From NCBI GenBank assembly GCA_016840085.1, contig JAEOTA010000036.1, positions 1-64,000 on the forward strand: DNA of 64,000 nt, given 5' to 3'. The stretch is from Promethearchaeota archaeon. Lineage in GTDB: Archaea; Asgardarchaeota; Lokiarchaeia; Sigyniarchaeales; SOKP01. The translations under genes and the position numbers were made by a program. Shown piece after piece: positions 27,374-37,800 of this stretch (position 1 is its first letter; every line of letters begins with the position of its first letter). The notes beneath the pieces are model-generated. The model ran no database searches and was not told the DNA's origin. It saw only the letters and a list, made by a program, of their open reading frames with translations.

Positions 27374-27928
27374 GTGAAAGTCTATACCTCTGCTGTGGTA
27401 ATTATACCTCCAGAAGGAAAATGGTCGACTATCCAAGAAATTCGCAAAATATACGACCGTCAAATCAATAAATGGATGCCGCATATAACATTATTATATC
27501 CATTTAGACCTGAAAATGAATATATCAGTCTTGAAAAAGAATTTTCCGAAAAGTGTAGGCAAATAAGACCATTTGAGATTTCTTTAAAAAAATTTAAATA
27601 TTTTCCTCATGGAAAAGGGAGATATACAATTTGGCTTAATCCAGAACCAAATGATTTAATAATTAACCTTCAAGCAGAACTTCTCAAAATTGTACCAGAC
27701 TGTTATGATGTGAATAAATTCAAAAAAGGATTTAAACCTCATTTAAGTGTTGGGCAACTTATAGGGAAAAATAAATTATATGAAGTAATTAACGATTTAC
27801 AGAAAAACTGGAACGATATTGAATTCCTTCTAAACCAGATTTATTTTATTTCACGTATAGATAATAAAACATCAAAATTCGAAATAATAAAACAGATTTC
27901 TTTAACAGGAATAAATATTAATAAATAA
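27374..27928 (+). CDS. 2H phosphoesterase (LigT/2-5 RNA ligase family)
   Basis: The 184-residue protein has the two HX(T/S) motifs of the 2H superfamily: PHITLLYPF (H37, T39) and PHLSVGQL (near 124-126). These catalyse hydrolysis of 2',3'-cyclic phosphates or the reverse 2'-5' ligation. The length fits the LigT/YjcG group. The start is GTG at 27374. It is followed after 29 bp by a small membrane protein on the same strand. Confidence 0.8.
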   Translation: MKVYTSAVVIIPPEGKWSTIQEIRKIYDRQINKWMPHITLLYPFRPENEYISLEKEFSEKCRQIRPFEISLKKFKYFPHGKGRYTIWLNPEPNDLIINLQAELLKIVPDCYDVNKFKKGFKPHLSVGQLIGKNKLYEVINDLQKNWNDIEFLLNQIYFISRIDNKTSKFEIIKQISLTGININK

Positions 27929-27957
27929 TGATATGATATCCATTTTTGGGTGTCTAA

Positions 27958-28257
27958 ATGAGAATTTCAAAAACTAACCTATTTCGAATAACATTAATTT
28001 GTACAGGGATTTTGTTTCTTATAGTATCATATCTTTGTTTTATATATGTAATTCCTGGATTTAAAATCTGTGGGAGCGGATGTGATTATTGGTGGACTTG
28101 GATCTTTAAATTTCACCAGCGTGAAGTCTGTCTTGCCGTGTGTATCTCACGAAACGAATTATATAAACCATTTATGGCTATAGGGGGTGGTTTGATAATT
28201 TTTGAAATAATATTTGAAATAATAAATGTGTTGAGAAGTTTTTTAAGAAAATCTTAA
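27958..28257 (+). CDS. small two-helix membrane protein
   Basis: The 99-residue protein has two membrane helices (about 10-32 and 68-90). The loop between them carries four cysteines (KICGSGCDYWWTW, REVCLAVCIS) and would face the outside if the N-terminus is cytoplasmic, where disulfides could form. No family is recognised. Probably co-transcribed with the upstream 2H phosphoesterase. Confidence 0.5.
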   Translation: MRISKTNLFRITLICTGILFLIVSYLCFIYVIPGFKICGSGCDYWWTWIFKFHQREVCLAVCISRNELYKPFMAIGGGLIIFEIIFEIINVLRSFLRKS

Positions 28258-28327
28258 AATATCGGAATCTTAAATTTCCATATTCATTGACTTTAATGTA
28301 TAAAGATGGTTTTTATACACTAATTTA

Positions 28328-28933
28328 TTAGATATTTATATTCAGATTTCGTAATTCTTCACGTAAATCTGTATTAGGAAGGTATTGAATAGTTTTCATC
28401 TTTAACTTTCTTGGTTTAAACAAGAACGTAGCAATATCATCAATAAAAACACATTCTTCAGGATCAAGATTGTATTTCTCTATAAGTTCTTTAAATATTT
28501 CCATCTCAGGTTTAATGATATGAACTCTATATGAAATTATTCCCCCATCAAAAAGAGAAAAAAATTCATATTTTTTACTCACATAACTAAAAGCTTCTTC
28601 AATGAAATTTGATAAAATATAAAGTTGATAGCCATTCTTCTTTAGATCTCTTAAAACTTCAATGTTCTTCTCAATGGGTGTTAACATCTCTATCCAATGC
28701 TCAAAAAATAAATTGATTAAATTACTATTCTCAGGGAATCTTAAAAGAAACTCATCTCGTGCCTTTTGCATAGGAATTATTCCACGGTCTAATTTCAGCC
28801 AAATTCGGCTCCTAATCACGTTCGAAATAAACTTTTTAATAAGTTCGCTATCGTTAGTATATCTTGACAAAAAATTTTCTGGTCTAAAACTTAATAAGAC
28901 GTTTCCTAAATCAAAAATAATGTTTTTAATCAA
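28328..28933 (-). CDS. HAD-IA family phosphatase (YihX-like)
   Basis: The 201-residue protein begins IIFDLGNVLLSF, the FDLGNVL variant of HAD motif I seen in YihX-type sugar-phosphate phosphatases. Motif II is YILSNF, the motif III Lys is in IIKPEMEIF, and motif IV is CVFIDDIA. The C-terminal part after motif IV (TFLFKPRKLKMKTIQY) departs from the usual NxxAA pattern. Substrate unknown. Confidence 0.7.
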   Translation of the reverse strand: MIKNIIFDLGNVLLSFRPENFLSRYTNDSELIKKFISNVIRSRIWLKLDRGIIPMQKARDEFLLRFPENSNLINLFFEHWIEMLTPIEKNIEVLRDLKKNGYQLYILSNFIEEAFSYVSKKYEFFSLFDGGIISYRVHIIKPEMEIFKELIEKYNLDPEECVFIDDIATFLFKPRKLKMKTIQYLPNTDLREELRNLNINI

Positions 28934-29127
28934 TTTGTATCAATAAAAGAGAGCTAAATTCAATTAAATAAAATAAACTAATCAAATTGATAAAGTTTCT
29001 CGTGATTATCGAATTAATCTTCTAGATTTCTTAAAATAATTACTAAGTTAAAATGGACGACTCAGATTAAGTAGATAAAAAGATTAGAAATATCATTTTA
29101 ATATTAATAATCATAGCTATTATATTA

Positions 29128-30285
29128 TTGAGTTTAACTTTTAAATTTAATATAATAAATATTGACTATGGAAGAAAAAATTTAGATGTATATAGAGAAC
29201 TACAAAAACATCTTAATAAAATGCCTATTGGATTCCCTGCTACTGAATCTGGTATAGAACTACGTGTGCTAACACATCTTTTTACTCCAGAACAAGCACA
29301 ACTGGCAATAAAATTAAGTTACAGACCTGAATCATTGAAAAGGATTTATGGGAAAATAAAAAAAAGTGGGATTTCAATAGAATTACTCGAAGAAAAATTA
29401 GACGAGATGTATAAGAAAGGCGTTATTAATTTTGGCATAAATAAAGAAGGAGATAAAGAGGAAAGGTTTTATGCAAATGCTCAATTAGTAATAGGCATGT
29501 TTGAATTTCAATTAAATCATCTTACAAAAGAATTCATTAACGATGTTGAGCAATATTTTGAAGAATCGTTTTGGGAGAATGAATTTAATAAAACCAAAAT
29601 TCCACAATTACGTACAATCCCAATAGAACAAGCTATCGAGCATGAGCAATCTGTTGCTACTTATGATGATTTGAGGTCAATAATTGAGAATGTCGGAGGT
29701 ACAATAGCAGTTCAAGATTGTATATGCAGACAAGCTAAAGATCTACTTGGTGAGCCTTGTAATAAAATAAAACGTAGAGATGTTTGCTTTAGTTTTAGGA
29801 GAGGTGCTGAGGCTTATTTAGATAAAGGCCTAGCGAGAGAAATTAGTAAGGAGGAAGCTCTTGAAATTTTAGAAGAAGTCGAACAAGCGGGTTTAGTGAT
29901 TCAACCTGGAAATTCTCAGCGTCCTATGTGTATTTGTTGCTGCTGTGGATGCTGCTGTGAAGTTCTCACAAATCAGAAAAGATTTGCTGAACCAGCTCAG
30001 TTTTTTGCCACAAATTTCTATGCAGAAGTAGACCCAGATTTATGTGTAGGTTGTGGTACATGTGAAGAACGTTGTAATATGGATGCCATACACGTTGAAG
30101 ATAATATATCTTATGTAGACAAGACAAAATGTATCGGTTGTGGTGTATGTGTACCTACTTGTACAGCAGCAGCAATAAAACTCCATAAAAAAGAGGAAGA
30201 AATTGTGCCACCCAAATATACAGCTGCCACATATATGGCAATTATGGATAAAAAAGCAGAATTAGCTAGAGCAGAAAAACTTTAG
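29128..30285 (+). CDS. winged-helix plus ferredoxin Fe-S protein with 8-Cys cluster
   Basis: The 385-residue protein is a paralogue of the gene at 18078-19154: an N-terminal helix-turn-helix-like region (LTHLFTPEQAQLAIKLSYRP), a middle CICRQ motif, a striking CICCCCGCCC run (8 Cys in 10 residues), and a C-terminal 2x[4Fe-4S] ferredoxin domain (CVGCGTCEERC and CIGCGVCVPTC). Role probably electron transfer or Fe-S sensing. The TTG start at 29128 gives a hydrophobic N-terminus that looks unlike the family; true initiation may be nearer VYRELQKHL, where no ATG, GTG or TTG is in frame. Stop codon is TAG. Confidence 0.65.
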   Translation: MSLTFKFNIINIDYGRKNLDVYRELQKHLNKMPIGFPATESGIELRVLTHLFTPEQAQLAIKLSYRPESLKRIYGKIKKSGISIELLEEKLDEMYKKGVINFGINKEGDKEERFYANAQLVIGMFEFQLNHLTKEFINDVEQYFEESFWENEFNKTKIPQLRTIPIEQAIEHEQSVATYDDLRSIIENVGGTIAVQDCICRQAKDLLGEPCNKIKRRDVCFSFRRGAEAYLDKGLAREISKEEALEILEEVEQAGLVIQPGNSQRPMCICCCCGCCCEVLTNQKRFAEPAQFFATNFYAEVDPDLCVGCGTCEERCNMDAIHVEDNISYVDKTKCIGCGVCVPTCTAAAIKLHKKEEEIVPPKYTAATYMAIMDKKAELARAEKL

Positions 30286-30418
30286 TGTTTTTAAAAAGGA
30301 ATAATTTTCTTTTTTATTTTATTTTTGTTCTTCTAATCAAAAAACAATTAAAATTTTTATATTGGAACTTCATTAATTAATTAATTAAAAATCGAAAACA
30401 CAAAAATTAGAAAAAAAT

Positions 30419-31030
30419 ATGACAGGAGAAAAACAAGAAGAAGAATTAGTATTTCATAAACCCTCTGAAATGATTTACAAGATTATCGTCATTGGAGACC
30501 CCGCTGTGGGAAAAACCAGTCTTCTGAAGACTTTCTGTGCTGAAAAGTTTGAGTATGAGTATATTCCAACTGTAGGCGTTACAAGTTAGACAATTCGTTT
30601 AATTTGCGTAAATATCACCAAAGAGAAAGTCACAGTAAAGAATGATATGGGAAAAGATACAGATGTGAGTCTGATGATATGGGATATAGCAGGGCAACCA
30701 CAATTTTATATGCTGCATCGTCCATATTTTAATGGCGCAGATGGAATGATGATGGTTTATGATATTACAAGATCTAGTTCCTTTTCAAATGTAAACAATT
30801 GGTGGAATACTTGCATAAAATACGGACTTTCCGCGATTCCCCGTATTCTAATCGGTAATAAAATAGATTTAAAAGATGAAAGAAAAATTATATTGCCTAT
30901 GGCTGAACATCTTAGCCAAAAACTTAACGCAACATTTTTTGAAACATCAGCATTAACAGGAGATAATGTTAGTTCAATCTTTCATAAAATAGGAGAACTT
31001 ACACTACTTTCCAAATTAGAAGAAAGATAA
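30419..31030 (+). pseudogene. Ras/Rab-like small GTPase interrupted by an in-frame amber codon
   Basis: Reading one frame from ATG at 30419 gives a 203-residue Ras-superfamily GTPase with every G motif: G1 GDPAVGKTS, G2 Thr in PTVGVT, G3 WDIAGQ, G4 GNKIDL and G5 ETSAL. The only lesion is TAG at 30587-30589, codon 57, just after switch I (GVTS*TIRL). There is no frameshift. Causes could be a recent nonsense mutation, a sequencing error or read-through. TAG ends several intact genes nearby, so general recoding is unlikely. No C-terminal prenylation motif is present. An internal ATG at 30647 would yield only the G3-G5 part, lacking the P-loop. Confidence 0.8.
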
Positions 31031-31054
31031 TTGAAATTTTTTTAAAACCTTATT

Positions 31055-31669
31055 TTATCCTTTTACAGACAGTTTATTAATCCAGAAAGTGATTTTTTCT
31101 TTTAGTTTCCCTTTTATATCATCAGAAAGAGTCTTTAAATCATTTAATTTATTTGAAAATTGTCCAATTTCATAAAGAATTCTGTGACCACCGGTAAAAA
31201 CGAAGATATCTTCTTTAATATTTGCCAAGCTTGTTGTTACATGTTGAGGGTCATCATTTTCTTCGATATACTTTTTTAAGGTGTGAAATTGATCAATAAT
31301 TGCATGTTTTTTATCAGTTGCCGAAGTATCCCTTTCTACTTTTTCACTTTCAACTTCTTTAGGTTGATACGAAATGGTTGATTTTTGAATTAAAGTTCTA
31401 ATTAAATCAAGCTCAGCTTCCAAAATTTTTTGATTTTCAATAACGTTAGTCAATTGAGGCAATAATGCTTTTACATCGAGAGTAGCTTTACTTAATTCAT
31501 TAATTTTATCAGTGAGCATATTTATTTTTAAATTAGTCTGCCCCATTTTAGTTATAAGGTCAAGTCCGAATTTTTCGAGTACTGAGGCAAATTTATCAAG
31601 CTTTTCATCCGCTCCTTTAATATAATTAATGATATCTTCCTTATCCAAATTATTTGAAGGTCCCACCAA
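31055..31669 (-). CDS. coiled-coil protein of unknown function
   Basis: The 204-residue protein is almost entirely helical, with heptad-like spacing from about 10 to 110 (DEKLDKFASVLEKFGLDL, INMLTDKINELSKATLDV), a Ser/Lys/Glu-rich linker near 115-135 and a second helical region to the end. No catalytic motif or membrane helix. It lies between the interrupted GTPase (convergent, 24 bp apart) and the longin-GTPase fusion (divergent, 121 bp apart), which suggests an effector or scaffold for one of them; this is inference. Confidence 0.6.
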   Translation of the reverse strand: MVGPSNNLDKEDIINYIKGADEKLDKFASVLEKFGLDLITKMGQTNLKINMLTDKINELSKATLDVKALLPQLTNVIENQKILEAELDLIRTLIQKSTISYQPKEVESEKVERDTSATDKKHAIIDQFHTLKKYIEENDDPQHVTTSLANIKEDIFVFTGGHRILYEIGQFSNKLNDLKTLSDDIKGKLKEKITFWINKLSVKG

Positions 31670-31790
31670 TATTCCTCTCTTGCTTCTCTTTTGAGATATC
31701 TGTAGATAAAAAGAAAAACTTTTACAAAATTTTATTTTTATCGAATTTTATTATTTAATAAATATAATTCTATTATAAAAAACTTCTCAA

Positions 31791-32666
31791 GTGTACTACG
31801 TGATACAGTATATTAATATATTAACGAAGGACGGAAAGTCATTGTTATTTAGGAATTATGGGATTTCTGAGGTAGATAGAGATTTATTAGCTGGATTTTT
31901 GAGTGCATTTTCAGGCTTTATGAAGGAAATTAGCCAGAGTGATATTAAGAGTACGCAAACGGAAGATTTTAAATATTTTTATACGATAATAGACACAATC
32001 ATCATTGTCGTGTGTACAGACCTTGAGGACGATGATTCTTCCGTGAACTCGAAGATATTAAGCATAAGAGCCAAATTCATGGAGAAATATGGTAAAATCT
32101 TAGAAGATGGGAGTTGGGCTGGAAATAGGACTTTATTTTATGAATTTGAAAAAGTGTTAGATAATTTTATATTAGGAGCAATAAAAATTTCCATAATAGG
32201 ATTTGGAGGTGTGGGTAAAACTACATTAACGCGTCTTATAGCGGGTAAAAATGTAGATTTAGAATATGTTCCAACAATAACAGCTGATATTGTCTCATAT
32301 GAGGGAGATGAATTCAAAAGAACAATAACCTTATGGGACTTTGCAGGACAGGCTCAATTTAGATCGTTATGGAAAAGCTTATTGACAGGTTCGGATATGG
32401 CTCTACTTGTTACTGATTCTACATTTGAAAATATAAATGGTTCAAAAGAAATTATTCACGAGTTACTTGATAAATTTTTTCAAGATAAAATAGTTATAGG
32501 TATTGCTAATAAACAGGATTTACCAAATAGACTGACTCCTGAATTTTGTGAGAAAATCTTGTCTAGTGAAAAACGTATTATTAAAACTCATGGTATGATT
32601 GCTATTGAACCAATGTATCGTGAGAAAATATTGGCAATATTAAAAGAAGCCATAAAAGAATTATAA
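31791..32666 (+). CDS. longin-like domain fused to an Arf/Ras-like GTPase
   Basis: The 291-residue protein has an N-terminal domain (about 1-125) with longin/profilin-like pattern: YINILTKDGKSLLFRNYG, then DRDLLAGFLSAFSGFMKEI, a beta hairpin and a long helix. A GTPase follows: P-loop GFGGVGKTT (137-145), switch I YVPTITAD, G3 WDFAGQ (182-187) and G4 NKQD (240-243); a clear SAK motif is missing. The order recalls the eukaryotic SRP-receptor alpha longin-plus-GTPase layout, although the GTPase here is Arf/Ras-like. Start is GTG at 31791. No prenylation or myristoylation signal is seen. Confidence 0.75.
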   Translation: MYYVIQYINILTKDGKSLLFRNYGISEVDRDLLAGFLSAFSGFMKEISQSDIKSTQTEDFKYFYTIIDTIIIVVCTDLEDDDSSVNSKILSIRAKFMEKYGKILEDGSWAGNRTLFYEFEKVLDNFILGAIKISIIGFGGVGKTTLTRLIAGKNVDLEYVPTITADIVSYEGDEFKRTITLWDFAGQAQFRSLWKSLLTGSDMALLVTDSTFENINGSKEIIHELLDKFFQDKIVIGIANKQDLPNRLTPEFCEKILSSEKRIIKTHGMIAIEPMYREKILAILKEAIKEL

Positions 32667-32753
32667 TATATTATTTGGAATATTATTATTTCATATAGCA
32701 ATACTAATAATTATAAAATGATCAATCCTATTCTCAATTATCTTATTAATTAA

Positions 32754-34517
32754 TTGGTGAGTTTCTTGGTTGATTTCGAGATAGAAGATATAAAATTAGA
32801 AGAATCAGAAGGAGGAATAAAAGTAATAAGATTACCTGAATTAACCGAAGAAGAGGAAAATCTTATTGACCCAATTGTGGCACCTACATCTGGTTTAAGA
32901 ATTCAAATATTTGATATTGAACTCATAGATGAAAAAGAAAGATATTTGCTAACCCGTCGAAAACTCTTTTTATTTTTACGAGTCTTCAAAGCCATTAGTC
33001 AACAATTTAAAGAAATGAAAGATAATCAAAATTTAAAAGTATTAATAGTTACAGATAATAGACCAAGTAAAAAAATTCTTTTAAATTATTGTTCCCAAAT
33101 TTTTTCTTACGACGGTTATGAAATATATTATCAAAAAGACGATCCTGGTGAATCTAAAGTTTCTGCTCCTTATGGTGCGGCTTCGGTTGCGTTATATGAT
33201 GATATAAATTTAATTATTGTGTTAACTGCTAGTCATAATGATCTATCGTGGAATGGAATAAAGTTTTATATAGATTATCCAATACCAATGTCTGGTAATC
33301 ATATTAAGAATATTTCTAAAGTAGCCCTTGAATTGAAAGAGATTCCTTTTAAAACAGAGTATTACCCTATTTTAATTGATGTAGAGAAAAAAAATAATGA
33401 TTATGTTATCGACCTTTTATCAAGAATCCTTGAAATTAAGAGTATCAGGGATAAAAATATAGTAATTTGGCCGTATTTAGGTAAAGCTAGAGGTATAGTT
33501 AATCTATTTAAGCAATATGGAGCAAATATTACTCTCATTGAAGAAGAACTTAACCCTCCTAACCCTCTAAAGAATTTACAAGAAAATAAATTACAGCAAA
33601 TAATGACTCAAGCTAATTCAAATATAGCACTTTTGTTAGATGCTGATAGGGATAGGATTGTATTATATGTGAAACAGAATGGAGAATATTTTACTTATAT
33701 ACCAAATGAAATCTACTCAGGAATGCATAATATCCTAGCTAAGGAATTTAATAAGAAAATTATAAATGTAAGAACTATACCAAGCGATTTACGGGGAGAT
33801 GATACGAGTTTTATAAACATTTTGACAGGAGTAGGGTATAAACATTTAGGAGTAATTATGTACTTCCTTCTCGGAATAGAAGTTGATCAATCAAAAATCG
33901 ATACAGCAATTCTTTATTTTGAAGATGAGAATAAGAATTTAATCAAGATTGATAATCCAACTCCTATTAGACAACAATTAATTAAATTAATGGAAAGTCA
34001 ACACATTGAAAAGGAATCTTTTTTAATGGTGTATTGGGAAGAGAGTGGAGGTCATACACTCAATATTTTGGATGTATCTAAAAATAATACAACACGGGAA
34101 TACAATTTTACAACTGACTTTACAATTATCGCAGATAAATATCCCGTTCCTGCTTTAGTGTTGATAACAGAACTTATATGCAGAGGTTATATCATTTCTG
34201 AAGCAATAGATTGGTCAATAAAAGGAATAAACCGTACAATTCCAGCTGTTGATGAAGAAAAAATCAAAATTATGAAGAACTTTGAAAAAAATGAGGGAAA
34301 ACAGATTAAAATAGGTGAGAAGGATTATAATATCCATGCTTTATCAGATAATAGTAATATGATTGACCTTTATCAATTAAAGAGTACAGATTCAACACTT
34401 TATTTCAGACCAAGTGGAACAGGCCCAGATGTAAGATTCTATATTTTCGGGAAGGTTGATACTCATTTAGAAGAAATACATAAAGTAATGGAATTTATAG
34501 ATAATAATTACAAATAA
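32754..34517 (+). CDS. phosphohexomutase family protein (phosphomannomutase-like)
   Basis: The 587-residue protein has the alpha-D-phosphohexomutase motifs: an N-terminal TSGLR (45-49), catalytic phosphoserine loop TASHN (S160), metal loop DADRDR in place of DGDGDR, and the phosphate-binding loop RPSGTGPDVRFY. The usual GEXSGH sugar loop is replaced by EESGGH. It is about 130 residues longer than typical archaeal ManB/GlmM, with an extended N-terminus. Likely a sugar-phosphate mutase with altered specificity; activity is probable because the Ser and metal residues remain. Start may be TTG at 32754 or GTG at 32757. Confidence 0.75.
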   Translation: MVSFLVDFEIEDIKLEESEGGIKVIRLPELTEEEENLIDPIVAPTSGLRIQIFDIELIDEKERYLLTRRKLFLFLRVFKAISQQFKEMKDNQNLKVLIVTDNRPSKKILLNYCSQIFSYDGYEIYYQKDDPGESKVSAPYGAASVALYDDINLIIVLTASHNDLSWNGIKFYIDYPIPMSGNHIKNISKVALELKEIPFKTEYYPILIDVEKKNNDYVIDLLSRILEIKSIRDKNIVIWPYLGKARGIVNLFKQYGANITLIEEELNPPNPLKNLQENKLQQIMTQANSNIALLLDADRDRIVLYVKQNGEYFTYIPNEIYSGMHNILAKEFNKKIINVRTIPSDLRGDDTSFINILTGVGYKHLGVIMYFLLGIEVDQSKIDTAILYFEDENKNLIKIDNPTPIRQQLIKLMESQHIEKESFLMVYWEESGGHTLNILDVSKNNTTREYNFTTDFTIIADKYPVPALVLITELICRGYIISEAIDWSIKGINRTIPAVDEEKIKIMKNFEKNEGKQIKIGEKDYNIHALSDNSNMIDLYQLKSTDSTLYFRPSGTGPDVRFYIFGKVDTHLEEIHKVMEFIDNNYK

Positions 34518-34857
34518 TTATTAATATTCAATAAAGAACTTTGAATATCTTTTTCTTTTTTCCAAACTTTAGCAAGTTGAAATTTCTACATTAAATTGGG
34601 AGATAAAAAGAATTTTGGTTTTTAATAAAATATTTTAGTAATTTTATATTATTCCCCTATATCAAATAATATTTATTTCTTATTTAGATAAAAATCAATT
34701 ATTATTTTCAATACACTTGAATGATATGGATAAGATTAAACATGAAAAAATCAAATAAAACATAAAAAGATGAAAATATCTATGGAAAGAACAATAACAA
34801 CCTTTAAATTGCCAAAAACAGATAATTCAAGTAATTAAAAAAGGAGAGAAGGAAAAA
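34518..34857. other. intergenic stretch upstream of ABC exporter operon
   Basis: 340 bp of AT-rich sequence with no ORF of note. It ends in GGAGAGAAGG immediately before the permease ATG at 34858, a strong ribosome site. Several T tracts near 34550 may end the upstream transcript. No repeats stand out. Confidence 0.5.
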
Positions 34858-37800
34858 ATGGGTGTAATAACTAAAATCGCTTTACGTAATATGAAAAGGC
34901 GTAAGATTCGTTATATTCTTACAACAATTACACTTGTTATTAGTGTAGCATTGTTTGGAGGAGTTATGATTGTCTCTGATTCATTTAATGTAATGATGTT
35001 AGACACTATTGATAAACAATTGGGTACCGCAGATATTTTAATCAGATCTGCTAATAGCACTGATGGATGGTTTAAGCCTAATGAAATTCATGGTGAAATC
35101 GAGGATGTTAAACACGTTGAATCGGTTGCTTACAGGATTTCAGGTTTTAATGTTCATATTAGTGCAACTGATAGCGGGAATCAAGTCGATAATAGTACAA
35201 GGACAGGTATATATGGAATTAATCATCAAGATTTAAATGAAAAAGAATTGGGTGCGGAACCATATATATTGGATTCAGTAAGTGATGGAGATACAATTGA
35301 AAAACTCCTTGATTATATCGACGAGAATACAGGAGATAGAGTATTAGTTATTTCTGAATCGTTAAAAATTCAATTAGGGAAAGATTTTAAAGCGAATGAC
35401 AGTGTTTGGATTTTACCAAAAGAAGGAGAACTACTAGGATATGATCTTCTCAATACAGGGACATGGATTGAATATACTGTTGTCGCTATAATACGGGATA
35501 TTGGTGAAGCACGTGATTTCGATCCAGAAGATCCATCAGAATCTACTATGTTTTCACAAGGACCTGGTATATATACAAATATTAATAATACACATGAACT
35601 TGTAGATGGTACAGAAAATCACACTGGTGAATATAATCTGGGCGTTGTAGGTGTTGATGATATATATAGTGTTTCTTCTGTCGCCAAGAAGATTGAAAGT
35701 AATTTAATTGATCTCAATGATGAAAAAGATTGGAAAGTTAACGACTTAAAATCAGATAGTTTAGAGATGATAGAAACTACAATGAGTACGATGCGAACTA
35801 TGTTTATGATTTTTGGATTAATCGCATTAATCCTTTCAATTATTTTGATGATGAATATTTTTAACATTATCAAAAAAGAACAAGAGTATGAAACAGGTAT
35901 GTTCCAAGCAATAGGTGCATCTAAATCAGAAACTTTTAAGATGTTCTTAACCCAAGGCACAGTAATGGGAATTATCGGAGCGTCAATAGGAACAATTTTT
36001 TCTTACTTTATATCATACGTAATTTTTTCAGTTACTTTGCAAACTATACAAACTATCGCAGCTCAAATGGGAGGATTTTCAATTTCAGAATTTGATATTG
36101 TGTTATATCCAACAACTTTAATAATAACATTTGTAGTAGGATTAGTTTCTTGTGTTGTTGCTTCACTTTACCCCAGTTGGAAAGCTAGTCGTAAACCCAT
36201 TATTGAATGTTTAAATCCAATTGAAGAAAAGTCTAAAAGGGAGAAAAAACACTATTGGCGGAGGTTGATATTCTTTATTTTAGGAGGATTGCTTATTTTC
36301 TATGGTGCATGGCTTATGATTTCTCCTCCTGAAGCTACGACTGAAATACAGACAACTCCAGGACCACCACAAGGAATGGTTCTTTCAATGTTTGCTCCAA
36401 TATTAATCTTATTTGGAATTATTTGGATAATGGCACTTAGTATCAAACCACTTAATAAAGCCTTTGTAGCATTGTTTTCTCCTTATCTACGGAAAACTAG
36501 ATTATTAACTGAAAAAAACATACTACGACATCGAAAGAGGACAACCCTAACTTTCATTATGATCGCTCTAACAACCAGCTTTCTTATTGGGATGAGTGTT
36601 GTGATGGATTCAATGAGAGCAGGAGTCAATACTACTGTTAATGACTTTATGGGAGCGGATATTCGAGTATATACTTTTAATACTCCAAGATCTTTCGAAG
36701 ACGGACTCATCAACCAAACAGGTGTAGATGATGTAATGGGTGTAAGTCATCAAAATGCTCAGATTCGAATAGATAGTGATTGGATTGGACGTAGCTTACT
36801 TGATACTGAATGGAATGATTCAATAATGATAAATGTAATAGATACAGCAAAAATTAAGGAACATATGACGAAAACTATAATAATTTCACCTTCAAAAATG
36901 ACTCTACGTGAAATGATGGATGAAATCGAAATTGGCAACAATATAATAATTGACGAAGAATTTGCTGATGATTATGATGTTAAAGTTGGAGAATATTTAC
37001 TTATTAAATTCTCTCTTGGTACTACTTATGCAAATCTTACTGCAATACTTGATGGAGATATTTATAATGCACATGAAGATACAATTATAGTGAATATGAG
37101 TGTCATCGCAATTGTTAGAACTATTCAAGGATTTTCCACAGTCAATCTTATGGGATTAAGTGAAGGAAAAACCTATAACATGTTTGTCTCGTGGGGAACT
37201 TATGAAGAAATCGCGTCTAAAAATCTGCCTGGTGGAGGAACTGATATGATTTTCAGGCAATTAGCTCAAACTGGAAACGAAACAATCGATAGATTTCTGC
37301 CAAATTGGTTTAACTTTTCTACTGTGGAGACTATATTAAATAGTATTGGTGGAATTGACTATTATACTACAAGGATGGACATTTTTACACCTATTTATAA
37401 TGGTTCAGATATAGACTCTATGGCTTCGGTTGTTGGTATTCATACAAATTCAAATGGAAAATTAAAATCTGATTCGTATTTTGGCAATAATAGTCTCATA
37501 AACCAAACAACTGAATATAGTGGATCTACAATGGAAGAACTCTTGAATACAACGACAGAAAATATATGCGTAGTTGATGAAACATTCATAAAAAATCATC
37601 CTTCAATTAAAATCGGTGATAATATAAGTATACTTCCACAAGATTCATTCCCATTACCCCCAGATGCATGGCCAAAATTTGAAGTTATTGGAATAATAGA
37701 AGCTCCCACATTATATAATACAGAAAGATATAATTGGGTTGCTGGTTTTGAAACTGGTTTTGATGTCGGTGGAAATTCGGTGTATATTAATTATGAAAAA

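Noticed and set aside
30587..30589. General reassignment of TAG as a sense codon
   Set aside because: TAG ends several intact genes here, including those at 18078-19154, 29128-30285, 55100-56017 and 60035-61207, with no plausible continuation, so genome-wide recoding is not supported.
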